DNA of 64,000 nt. It comes from Acidobacteriota bacterium (GTDB lineage: Bacteria; Acidobacteriota; Holophagae; Acanthopleuribacterales; Acanthopleuribacteraceae). Positions within the stretch are counted from its first letter, which is position 1, and every line of letters begins with the position of its first letter. The notes below the pieces were generated by a model. It was not told the DNA's origin. It made no database searches and was given only the letters and a program-made list of their open reading frames with translations. This document shows positions 33,565 through 42,456 of this stretch, in pieces. The stretch lies in NCBI GenBank assembly GCA_002747255.1, contig PDUC01000040.1, positions 1 through 64,000 of the forward strand. Direction: 5' to 3'. The translations under genes and the position numbers were made by a program.

Positions 33565-35793
33565 TTAAACGATAGAATCCAACGCTTTTCTTATTCTGTT
33601 TGCAAGATAGGACAAGGCAACGGGCTTAAACAGAATGTCATTGATGCCAAGTTGTTCCGCTTTTTTGAGATTACAGCTTTCACTATATCCCGTACAGACG
33701 AGTATGGGCATATCAGGCTTTATGGAGAGAACTTGCCTGGTAAGCTCAAGCCCGGAAATTTTTGGCATATCCATATCTGTAACTATTAAATCGTACTTTG
33801 CAGGATCTTGACTGAACAACTCCAGTGCCCTGGTCGGTAAGGTAACTGCTGTCACCTCGTAACCTAAACTTCGAAGTGCTTGTTCCTCAACTTTTAATAT
33901 GGCCGGCTCATCATCGATGAGCAAAATATGCTCGCATCCTCTCACAACCTGGTCTTCCGGCAGATTGGGCTCGTCCTGATTTTCCAGAACTCGATCAATT
34001 GCTTTAAAGTACAGTTTAAAGACGGTACCTTTCCCCAAAACACTGCTGACTTCAATTGCCCCGTTCATTTTTTGCATAATTCCGTGTACCAGGGCAAGAC
34101 CCAAACCCGTACCTTTACCTTTGCCCTTTGTTGTGAAAAAAGGTTCAAATATTTTGTCCAGATCTTTCTCCGCTATGCCTGAACCTGAATCTTCTACAAT
34201 AAATTGCACATAGTGACCGGCCTGAACTGAAAGCTTTTCAGCCTCTTCCTGACTCATCTGATGATTGCTTAACTGAATTTTTATGTAACCGGCCCTTTGT
34301 CCTATTGATTGGTAGGCATTGGTAATCAAGTTCATGATGATCTGATGAAGCTGGGTGGGGTCTGCTTTGACCTTGTGACATTCGCTGTCTATTTCATGTC
34401 TTATCTCAATGTATTTTGGAACTACAGAGCGACACATTTTGATGGTTTCTTTTAAAATGATCTGAATTTCAACCAGAACATAACGTGTTTCCTCTTGACG
34501 AGAAAAAGTCAGGATTTGTTGAACCAATTGTTTTGCGCGTTGACCACTTTTGTAAATCTGCTCAACACTCTGCAGGTTTGCAGGATTGGTCAATGTTTTT
34601 TTCAACAATTCAGAGTAACCAAGTATCGGGAAAAGGATGTTGTTAAAATCGTGTGCAATACCGCCCGCCAAGGTTCCAATCGCCTCCATTTTCTGCGTTT
34701 GTTGTAACCTTTTCTCGTATTCAGCTTGTTTTTCCTCCATGACTTTGATGCCAGTGATGTCTGTATGAGTACCAATGACGCGTGCCGGCTTCCCTTTCGA
34801 GTTGGTCGCAATGACTTTGCCCCTGGCCAGGACCCAATGAGTTTCCTTGTCCTGATAGCGAATCCGATGCTGGTGGATAAAAAAGGTCTTTTGACCATTC
34901 AGGAAAGCCTCCAGTTCCGTGTCAAACTGTTCGCGATCTTTGGAAAGAATGAGATCAAACCAACTGTTGATATTGTTCTCAGGTTCATGGTCCACATACC
35001 CAAAAACCCTGCACCATTGCTTGGAAAAAGAAAACGTTCCAGATTCCAGATCCCAATCCCATACACCGTCACCGGAACCTTCAAGTGCAAAATGCCACCT
35101 TTCTTCACTTTCTATTAGAGATTGAATGGTGAAATCGTGTTGTTTTATTTGATGTTCGAGTTTTTGTGCGGTTTCCCTGTGCTGAGAGCTCAGTTTCTCT
35201 GCCTCGTCTAAAGACTGAGTAATGCCTTTAATAAGCCTTCCCACTGCTATGATCGATATGAGGACAAGAAACACCAGGGTAAGTGAAGTGGCAACCCACA
35301 CATCTTGATTGTATTCTATAAAACCCTCTGTTTTGACAGCACCATGATCAATGAGAAAGTAGAAGATGAACAGGAATACGGACTGCAACAACAACATAAG
35401 GAGACCAGACCGAAGACCTAAGATCAGGGTGGTGATAATGGCTGCAGTGAAGAAATAAACCCGGCCATTGCCAACAGGACCGATAAACAGGAAAGCGATC
35501 ACACCAAGTAAAAACAAAATGATCATTCCAAGCCAGGCTCTTATTTTGTAGGAAATAGAGTGAATGAAAAAAAGGGCCAGGCATGTGGCATAGGAACAAG
35601 CATGAAACAACAGACCTGCCCACATACCTTCTGAGAGTGAAACCATTCCACTTTTTAAAAGAGACGGTAAGGATGCTATTAATACAGCAGCTAAAATTAT
35701 TTGATAGCTGCTTTGCTGCCAATACTCCAAGGTATTTTTTTGATTTACATGTCTCTCTACTAAAAGCATGCGATGCAGAAACTTTTTTAACAT
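33565..35793 (-). CDS. Membrane PAS hybrid histidine kinase with receiver
   Basis: This 742-residue protein starts with about six hydrophobic helices (30-195), then a coiled coil and a PAS domain (about 215-345, ending in GTHTDITGIK). A HisKA domain follows with the phospho-acceptor histidine in GGIAHDFNNIL, then an ATPase domain (NLITNAYQSI, DSGSGI, GKGTGLGLA). It ends with a C-terminal receiver (IVTDMDMPKISG, FKPVA). No cognate regulator is adjacent. The ligand is unknown; the hydrophobic N-terminus probably senses a membrane or small-molecule signal. Confidence 0.92.
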   Translation of the reverse strand: MLKKFLHRMLLVERHVNQKNTLEYWQQSSYQIILAAVLIASLPSLLKSGMVSLSEGMWAGLLFHACSYATCLALFFIHSISYKIRAWLGMIILFLLGVIAFLFIGPVGNGRVYFFTAAIITTLILGLRSGLLMLLLQSVFLFIFYFLIDHGAVKTEGFIEYNQDVWVATSLTLVFLVLISIIAVGRLIKGITQSLDEAEKLSSQHRETAQKLEHQIKQHDFTIQSLIESEERWHFALEGSGDGVWDWDLESGTFSFSKQWCRVFGYVDHEPENNINSWFDLILSKDREQFDTELEAFLNGQKTFFIHQHRIRYQDKETHWVLARGKVIATNSKGKPARVIGTHTDITGIKVMEEKQAEYEKRLQQTQKMEAIGTLAGGIAHDFNNILFPILGYSELLKKTLTNPANLQSVEQIYKSGQRAKQLVQQILTFSRQEETRYVLVEIQIILKETIKMCRSVVPKYIEIRHEIDSECHKVKADPTQLHQIIMNLITNAYQSIGQRAGYIKIQLSNHQMSQEEAEKLSVQAGHYVQFIVEDSGSGIAEKDLDKIFEPFFTTKGKGKGTGLGLALVHGIMQKMNGAIEVSSVLGKGTVFKLYFKAIDRVLENQDEPNLPEDQVVRGCEHILLIDDEPAILKVEEQALRSLGYEVTAVTLPTRALELFSQDPAKYDLIVTDMDMPKISGLELTRQVLSIKPDMPILVCTGYSESCNLKKAEQLGINDILFKPVALSYLANRIRKALDSIV

Positions 35794-36046
35794 CTGCTCA
35801 TTTGCACCTTATTTCCAACTTTGCAGAATTCACAATGAACGCTATGTGCAGTCTATATCTATTTGAGCTTCATATCAAGTTTGGAGTTTCGCTTTAAGCG
35901 AATAAAGAAAGACAATTCTAACTTGGGCTGTTAAGTCCACAGCGGGAGATGTTGCGCTCTTGACGTGCTGACAATTTAACAACTGACTCAGGATAATTCA
36001 CCTATTGTTCAACCCTTGAGCTAGAATAAACCAAGTTGAGGGAACT

Positions 36047-38872
36047 ATGACACAAGATGCTTATATCACTCGAAAAGCCAAGCTCTATATTCAGAATAAT
36101 AAAATCCCCTTCCATGACTTTTTCAGAAATTGTATTTTTGGATTTGTTGAAACAGAAAAGAACAGAGGCTTCTTCGTTCATCTTCAATTGGGTCAAAACA
36201 AGGAGCCGTTTTTTTTTGAGTGTAAATGTCGGGATGCCCATAAAGGAATTTTATGTGAACACGTTCTGGCTCTTCATTTCACAGCAAGAAACTGGCCCCA
36301 CAAACAAGAGTGGCGACATGTTTCTTTTGAAAATGGCGCCCTGTTAAAGATGTTCAAGGCTGCTCCTCATAAAGTCCTCAAACAAGAATTTACATCCGAG
36401 AGTAATCCCAAGCTCGATATCAGCGCAATTCAATCGCATTCCAGGTATGCCTCTTATCTCTTTAACCATGAAAGCCCCCAGGCTCAAAGGGACAACAAAG
36501 CCTTCTTGCGTGCCACCTTTCTCGAAAGAAGCGAAGATGAAAGGGTGATGATCCATAGCGGTGTTCCCTCCAAAAAGTGTTTTTTTGAACAGTCCATGCT
36601 CTACCGCGTGGCAAAAATGGCTTTTTTCCTCGAACAAAAAGACGCCTTGACCATCGATTTGGATTGGGGGCAGGATCACCATATCGACTTCCGTCTTCTG
36701 TGTGAAGGGCGGCCGTTTTTTTCGTGGACAATGGGTGTGGATGTTTTTTTAAAGGGAACGCAAACGAATTTGCCTTTCTGGAGCAAATATTTGGACATCA
36801 GCCATGTACCTACTGCCATTCCCACGGTATATTCCATCGCCTTTTCACCACAAGGTGACCTCATGATCCGCCCGGGTTTTGGACAGCACAGCTTTATGGG
36901 TTTAGAGGAAGTTGAACAAATAGGTCATTACTTCTACTGTCGCGAATTTGGGTACTTTCAAACTCAGATCGGTCTTTCTGAATTTGAATTGACTTATTCT
37001 TCGGTGCCTGAAACGATCATACCAAGGAAAAAGATACCCGCTTTTTTAAAGAAGCACCAAAATGTCATTCAAAATCTCGAACGCACCTTTATTGACAAAA
37101 GCCTGTTTGGCAGCATTCTACTAACTGAAGTGAATCGATTGGACATTACTTTAAACGACTATCAGAATCGAGCTTTCCAGGCAGAAATCACCATCACCAT
37201 TAAAGACCAGCGCATTCATTTTGCCGACCTGAAACAGCTTCTGAGTGATCAACTGAACACGAGATACTGGAACATCAAGAATCGCTTTTTTGATGCCAAA
37301 ACCCCAGACGGACAATATTTAAAGGCGCTTCTTGTTAATGTTGAAAACAGCTTTATGCCCGTTCAAACGCTGTTCCAGTCCATTTTCCATTTTCAATCCC
37401 GTCTTTTCGTACAAACCAATACCTTGACGGATGCCAGTTACCAGCGAATGAAGTCCATGCAAATGGAGAACTACCCGGACCTGGAACCGGCAAGTTTAAA
37501 CCTCAGGCCCTATCAGAGTTCGGGTTACCGCTGGCTGTGGTTCCTCAGATGCTACGGACTTGGCGGTTTGCTGTGTGACCAAATGGGTCTGGGTAAAACA
37601 CACCAGGGAATGGCGCTCTTAACGGCCATCAAACAGGAAAAAGGTTCGCTGCGTGCCTTGGTAGTCGCTCCCAGAAGTGTTCTTTTTCACTGGCAGGAAA
37701 AGCTCCAGGCTTTTTGTCCCAACCTCTCTGTTTCACTTTTCTATGGTCAGGGTCGCTCTATACAGGTTTCTTTCAAGTCCGACATTGTGCTTACAAGCTA
37801 CGGAACGCTGAGAAGTGACGCCGAAGCCATTCAAATGAAACACTTTGACATCTTGCTGATGGATGAAATTCAAAACGCAAAAAATGCCAAGACCGCTACA
37901 TTTGCCAGCTTGAGAGGGCTTCATGCAGACTGCCGGGTAGGTCTTACAGGAACTCCCATCGAAAACAGAGTCAGTGAACTTAAAAGCCTGTTTGACTTGA
38001 CCATACCCGGTTACTTGGGAGACAGCGCCACGTTCCGTGAACTCTACGAAGTGCCAATTACCAAATTCAAAAGCAGAGAGGCGTTAAACCAACTCAAGCA
38101 GCTCGTGGCTCCCTTCATACTCAGACGCTCCAAAGATGAGGTGCTGCTCGATCTCCCTGAAAAAATTGAGGACCTGAAGCCATTCAGCCTTACCTCTATT
38201 GAAAGAGAATGGTACACAACTCTGAAGAAAGAGGGTAAAAAGGGCATTTTTGGTGAAGAACGCATCAGTGCTCTTCATGTTTTCCAACTCATCAATAAAC
38301 TCAAGCGATTGTGCTGTCATCCTGCTCTCCACTTTGGAAGCGATGATTACGCCAAGTATCCGTGTCAAAAGTGGGACCTCTTCATTTCCATTTTAAAAGA
38401 AGCCCTCGATAACAAGGTTAAAGTCGTTATTTTTACTCAATACCTCGGCATGATTGACCTCTTTAAAAAATACCTTGAACACCACCAAATCGGATATGCG
38501 TGTATTACGGGAAGTACAAGAAATCGTCAGCAAGAACAGAACCGGTTTCAAACGGATCCCTCCTGTCGTGTTTTCATTGGAACCATTGGTGCTGCGGGAG
38601 TGGGTATTGACCTGACTGCCGCGACACTCCTCATTCACTACGACCGATGGTGGAACCCCGCTCGAGAGGAACAGGCAACAGATCGAATTCACCGAATAGG
38701 ACAGAAACAGTCGGTCCAAATCGTCAAGTTCATGGCACTTGACACCATTGAAGAGCGAATAGACACACTTATTAACAGAAAAAAGAGTCTCTTAAAGGAT
38801 GTCGTGGGCTTTGATCCTGAAGATGCCGTCAAGCACCTTACAACCGAAGAATTGCTGGAAATACTGACATAG
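36047..38872 (+). CDS. SWIM zinc-finger SNF2-family helicase
   Basis: This 941-residue protein has an N-terminal SWIM finger with Cys59, Cys61, Cys70 and His72 and a middle accessory region. A Swi2/Snf2 ATPase follows, with DQMGLGKT (Walker A, about 510-520), LLMDEIQNAKN (motif II, DEIQ, about 600), VGLTGTPIENR, IGTIGAAGVGIDLT and the motif VI segment DRIHRIGQ. Such bacterial Snf2 proteins are thought to act on RNA polymerase or DNA-protein complexes. The gene stands before xseA, so a role in nucleic-acid maintenance is plausible. Confidence 0.92.
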   Translation: MTQDAYITRKAKLYIQNNKIPFHDFFRNCIFGFVETEKNRGFFVHLQLGQNKEPFFFECKCRDAHKGILCEHVLALHFTARNWPHKQEWRHVSFENGALLKMFKAAPHKVLKQEFTSESNPKLDISAIQSHSRYASYLFNHESPQAQRDNKAFLRATFLERSEDERVMIHSGVPSKKCFFEQSMLYRVAKMAFFLEQKDALTIDLDWGQDHHIDFRLLCEGRPFFSWTMGVDVFLKGTQTNLPFWSKYLDISHVPTAIPTVYSIAFSPQGDLMIRPGFGQHSFMGLEEVEQIGHYFYCREFGYFQTQIGLSEFELTYSSVPETIIPRKKIPAFLKKHQNVIQNLERTFIDKSLFGSILLTEVNRLDITLNDYQNRAFQAEITITIKDQRIHFADLKQLLSDQLNTRYWNIKNRFFDAKTPDGQYLKALLVNVENSFMPVQTLFQSIFHFQSRLFVQTNTLTDASYQRMKSMQMENYPDLEPASLNLRPYQSSGYRWLWFLRCYGLGGLLCDQMGLGKTHQGMALLTAIKQEKGSLRALVVAPRSVLFHWQEKLQAFCPNLSVSLFYGQGRSIQVSFKSDIVLTSYGTLRSDAEAIQMKHFDILLMDEIQNAKNAKTATFASLRGLHADCRVGLTGTPIENRVSELKSLFDLTIPGYLGDSATFRELYEVPITKFKSREALNQLKQLVAPFILRRSKDEVLLDLPEKIEDLKPFSLTSIEREWYTTLKKEGKKGIFGEERISALHVFQLINKLKRLCCHPALHFGSDDYAKYPCQKWDLFISILKEALDNKVKVVIFTQYLGMIDLFKKYLEHHQIGYACITGSTRNRQQEQNRFQTDPSCRVFIGTIGAAGVGIDLTAATLLIHYDRWWNPAREEQATDRIHRIGQKQSVQIVKFMALDTIEERIDTLINRKKSLLKDVVGFDPEDAVKHLTTEELLEILT

Positions 38873-38932
38873 ACCCTTTTCCACGCGTACACGTCATTCC
38901 CTGCATAGAGACCATAAAAGGAGTTCAATCCA

Positions 38933-40276
38933 TTGACAGCAAACCAAAGAGGAATCAGCCGATCGGATCCCCTCACAATTACTGAATTAAACAAGGGCAT
39001 CAAGGACCTTGTAGAAGAAACACTGCCACGGATGTGGATTCGCGGAGAAATTAGCAATTTCCGTCCAGCTAAATCGGGTCATTGGTACTTTTCACTGAAA
39101 GACAGTCAATCCCAGGTACGGGTGAACATGTGGCGATCATCAACTTACAAAGTGGATTTCCAACCCGAAGAAGGTGCTGAAGTGCTGGTTTACGGGCCCA
39201 TCAATGTCTACATGCCGCGAGGAGAATACAGCATCACCGCTGAGTGGATGGAATCCGTTGGGCAAGGACGATTGAGAGCGAAATTTGAACGCCTTAAAAA
39301 CGAGCTCAAGGAGAAGGGCTACTTCGATCAAAAACACAAAAAAGAACTTCCCTTTCTACCGCAAAAAGTGGGTATTATCACCTCCCAAACCGGGGCAGCC
39401 CTGCAGGATATACTGAGAGTCCTGCAGACAAGAATGCCCGGTATGCACGTGGTGGTCTCACACTCGCGTGTACAGGGCAAAGGGGCAGAGTCGGAATTGG
39501 CAGCAGCTCTAAGACAACTGGACCAACATGGTGATTGCGATGTCATTATCATCGGACGAGGAGGAGGCTCTGAAGAAGACCTGTGGGCCTTTAATCAAGA
39601 AGAATTGGCGACAGCCATTTTTGAAGCAAAAACGCCCATTGTCTCGGCTGTGGGACATGAAATTGATTTTCTGATTTCCGACTTCGTTGCTGACGTTCGG
39701 GCTGCTACCCCTTCACAGGCTGCTGAATTAATTGTACCCACTTCAACGGAGTGCAAGGCCGCGATACAGGACCAGCTTCATAAAATGAAGACCCATCTGC
39801 TCCTAAAAATACAGCGCCTGAAAGCCAGACTCCACTCCAGTGACTTTCAATATGTTTTTCCGCGAATACAAAATAAACTTTACGATCAGCAGCGATACCT
39901 CGATGACCTGACTCATCAGGTCACAGGAAGTATGGAAAGCAGGATGAACCAGGCTTCAACGGCTCTTAAGGCCCAAATTGACGAATTGAAATCGCCTCTT
40001 TTAGACAAGACAATAATCAGGCATAAAGAGAAGCTCTCCAGCTTGTCCAGGGAGCTTCGCGATCATTGTCATATCCAGGTCAATGACAAGGCATACGCCT
40101 TGCAATCCCTGATTGCCCGTCTGGACGATTTGTCTCCTTCCAAAGTGCTTGCGCGAGGATTTTCGGTCACCAGAAATGCCAAAGGAGAGGTTATTTCCGA
40201 TTCAGAACAGGCAGTCAAAGGAGAGGAGCTCAACCTTACACTGCACAAAGGACAGCTCAAAGTAAGAGTTGAGTGA
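38933..40276 (+). CDS. xseA: Exodeoxyribonuclease VII large subunit
   Basis: This 447-residue protein has an N-terminal OB fold (MWIRGEISNFRPAKSGHWYF), the catalytic core (VGIITSQTGAALQDIL, DVIIIGRGGGSEEDLWAFN, VSAVGHEIDF, RAATPSQAAEL) and a coiled-coil C-terminus. Exonuclease VII degrades single-stranded DNA from both ends. The start is TTG at 38933 with AAAGGAG nine bases upstream; no ATG fits as well. The small subunit gene xseB is not adjacent. Confidence 0.94.
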   Translation: MTANQRGISRSDPLTITELNKGIKDLVEETLPRMWIRGEISNFRPAKSGHWYFSLKDSQSQVRVNMWRSSTYKVDFQPEEGAEVLVYGPINVYMPRGEYSITAEWMESVGQGRLRAKFERLKNELKEKGYFDQKHKKELPFLPQKVGIITSQTGAALQDILRVLQTRMPGMHVVVSHSRVQGKGAESELAAALRQLDQHGDCDVIIIGRGGGSEEDLWAFNQEELATAIFEAKTPIVSAVGHEIDFLISDFVADVRAATPSQAAELIVPTSTECKAAIQDQLHKMKTHLLLKIQRLKARLHSSDFQYVFPRIQNKLYDQQRYLDDLTHQVTGSMESRMNQASTALKAQIDELKSPLLDKTIIRHKEKLSSLSRELRDHCHIQVNDKAYALQSLIARLDDLSPSKVLARGFSVTRNAKGEVISDSEQAVKGEELNLTLHKGQLKVRVE

Positions 40277-40302
40277 CACCTCTCATCACGGAACATAAAA
40301 AC

Positions 40303-41820
40303 TCAGTACCCAAGCAGGACCACGCTCATAATAATACTTTCAGCTCCCATCATGGCCGTCCATACAAGCAGTTGATTTTCTTTTGAAACGCGTTTTGCCA
40401 AAATCCAGGCCAGAAAGCCCCCTATTAAAAGCGTATTTGTAATTTGAAAATCCAAAAAATAGGCCATGCAAAATGGAACAACACTGGGCAGTTGGTTCCA
40501 GACCTTCTTTTTTACCAACCAGTAGGCTAATCCCAAAATAGCGCCTGATGTCAAGTTCACTTTTAGTTGATCAGAGTATTGCATGACATCGGTACTCATC
40601 ATTTCCAGAAACTGGTTCCAGATCTGCGCAGCTGGCGCAGGGAACAAATCGGTGCCAACTAATTCTTTAAATTTCAAGAACACAGGAATTAAAACTGTTG
40701 GTCCGATAACGGCACCCGCAAGTTGATAGTTCAGCTGCAATCCAGGTCGACACTTTAAAATGGAGCCGCATTTTAAATCACTGGAAAAATCCGAAGAAGC
40801 CGCCGCAGGCCCGATCAATTGCCCTATCCAAGGCATAAGTGAACCTTTAAACGGTATAAAAAATAGAATGACCATTCCAAGTTTACCCAAAGCTCCAATA
40901 GGGGCTACGTCTGTCTCTGCGGTAGCTCGGCTTGCAAGCAGGGCACACGGCATGATGAGCAGGACCATCAGCACGACAGGAAAAAAACTCAAGCCGAAAA
41001 CGCGGTGAAAAAAGAACAGCGAAACAAAGGAGAAAAGCGTCAGAGAGAGAACAATCCTCTTGTTAAGGAGATTCGCCGTCAGTTCTTTCCATGGCTTTTG
41101 TGCGGTAAAATCAATCAACATGTAGACTGTCATGGCTGAAACCGAAAACCAGGCCAGCTCATCGCCCTCACCCAGAATGTGCTGTTCGGGAAGAAAGAAA
41201 AAAAGCCCGCCAAGAAAAAACAAAATACTCGTCTTAAAACCTAATAGACCTCCCAGGCCTAAAAAGACGGGAGACAGTGAAAGACCCATAACCGAGCTTG
41301 GAATCCACTTCATGAAACCCTTCAGGAACACCCAGACAGATGTCGCACTGAATGTCCACCAAAAGGCCTTGTGCTCCTGAGAATCGGTATTTTCAATAAG
41401 CGAAACAGCCGCTCTGGCCGATGGAAACGCCGCTTTTTCCAGGTGTTTCCTGAAAAACCAGGCCAAAAAGGTACCCATCACATTGAGAGAAACAACCCAG
41501 AGAATCAGCGTCACCGGATCGTCTGGAAAAAGACCTGACAAGACAAGTGCCGCTAAAACAGTAGAAAGTAAAGTCACAGTGGAAAAACTCATTCCTGTTG
41601 TCATGGAAAGATAATAACCGTAATCCTGAGAGCTGGATGTTTTCACGGTCTCATGGAAAACACCGGAAACTTTTTGGATAGACGCTTCTATTCCTTTGAT
41701 AACAACAATAGTCAGCAGAGATATACCCACTGCAAACCCAACTTTTAAAGCAATGTAGAGGGATCCAACAGACAAAAGAAAACCAGTTAAGACCAAAACA
41801 AGAGAACGGGACAGTGACAT
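40303..41820 (-). CDS. OPT-family oligopeptide/metal-chelate transporter
   Basis: This 505-residue membrane protein has about a dozen hydrophobic segments. It has OPT-like features such as NVMGTFLAWFFRKHLEKAAFPSARAAVSL and the NxxGAFA-type loop near GATxxFQ-like segments. OPT proteins import oligopeptides or iron chelates. It is shorter than most OPT members, which usually exceed 600 residues. Its substrate cannot be inferred, though it stands next to the feo iron-uptake genes on the other strand. GAAAGGAA precedes the start. Confidence 0.7.
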   Translation of the reverse strand: MSLSRSLVLVLTGFLLSVGSLYIALKVGFAVGISLLTIVVIKGIEASIQKVSGVFHETVKTSSSQDYGYYLSMTTGMSFSTVTLLSTVLAALVLSGLFPDDPVTLILWVVSLNVMGTFLAWFFRKHLEKAAFPSARAAVSLIENTDSQEHKAFWWTFSATSVWVFLKGFMKWIPSSVMGLSLSPVFLGLGGLLGFKTSILFFLGGLFFFLPEQHILGEGDELAWFSVSAMTVYMLIDFTAQKPWKELTANLLNKRIVLSLTLFSFVSLFFFHRVFGLSFFPVVLMVLLIMPCALLASRATAETDVAPIGALGKLGMVILFFIPFKGSLMPWIGQLIGPAAASSDFSSDLKCGSILKCRPGLQLNYQLAGAVIGPTVLIPVFLKFKELVGTDLFPAPAAQIWNQFLEMMSTDVMQYSDQLKVNLTSGAILGLAYWLVKKKVWNQLPSVVPFCMAYFLDFQITNTLLIGGFLAWILAKRVSKENQLLVWTAMMGAESIIMSVVLLGY

Positions 41821-42234
41821 GATTTTTTCCTTTCGTTGATTTTAGTTGAGTTTCACCATAAGCGCAACAGCATAATACAAACACAGTCAGTCAAGAGCCC
41901 GTTTTGATGTTGTCACTCATGCTCAGTTTCCCACAGAACGAAGCCTGCTGAAACAAGGAGTCCTTCCCAATAAACTCATTGACAAACCGGAACAAATGAT
42001 CCGGGAGTGATGAACTGAGCCGCATGATGCATATCGGTGTTTTTTTCATCGGCATGCCGTTCCATCAGCCCCGTGATGCGCCTTTTTCAGAGGCAGTAGA
42101 GCGCGTGCTTTTTTAAAAAACCGCTTGTAATTGAGACTTAATCTCACTATCATAAAACGATGGCGTTTTGCGACTGTACTTGAGCCACATGCAGTCTGTT
42201 TTATATTATTTAACTTACGGTTCGGAGCGAAAAA
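41821..42234. other. Divergent intergenic region between OPT gene and feoA
   Basis: This 414-base stretch has no recognisable gene. It contains the presumptive feoA promoter and Fur-like operator (42125-42153). A TTATATTATTTAAC segment near 42200 could be an alternative -10 region. Nothing else structured is seen. Confidence 0.5.
42125..42153 (+). promoter_or_regulatory. Possible feoA promoter with Fur-like operator
   Basis: TTGTAA (42125-42130), 17 bases, then TATCAT (42148-42153) form a plausible sigma-70 promoter. Inside the spacer, TGAGACT-T-AATCTCA (42132-42146) is a near-perfect 7-1-7 inverted repeat that keeps the outer TGA...TCA of the Fur consensus. Fur repression of feo genes is well known, so an iron-responsive operator here is a reasonable inference. 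Confidence 0.5.
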
Positions 42235-42456
42235 ATGATCCCCTTGACAAAAATTCCCGAAGGTGCCAATGCTGAAATTGCGCAGCTCAATGGGAAAGAA
42301 CAAGCTCGAGCAGTTAACCCCATGGGCATTCGCGTAGGAAAACACATTGAAATGATACTCAATAAACGAAAAGGTCCCCTTTTGTTGAAAGTTGATGAAA
42401 CCAGAATCGCCATTGGAAGAGGAATGGCAATGAAAATTTTGGTCCACGAAAAATGA
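42235..42456 (+). CDS. feoA: FeoA, SH3-like ferrous iron transport accessory protein
   Basis: This 73-residue protein has the FeoA SH3-like fold, with AVNPMGIRVGKHIEMI and a C-terminal RIAIGRGMAMKILV segment. FeoA is a small cytosolic partner of FeoB. GGAG precedes the ATG and its stop overlaps feoB (ATGA). The length is normal for FeoA. Confidence 0.9.
   Translation: MIPLTKIPEGANAEIAQLNGKEQARAVNPMGIRVGKHIEMILNKRKGPLLLKVDETRIAIGRGMAMKILVHEK

Noticed and set aside
36047-38872. SNF2 helicase as part of an antiphage defence island
   Set aside because: Neighbours are kinase, xseA and transport genes; no nuclease, methylase or other defence partner is adjacent.
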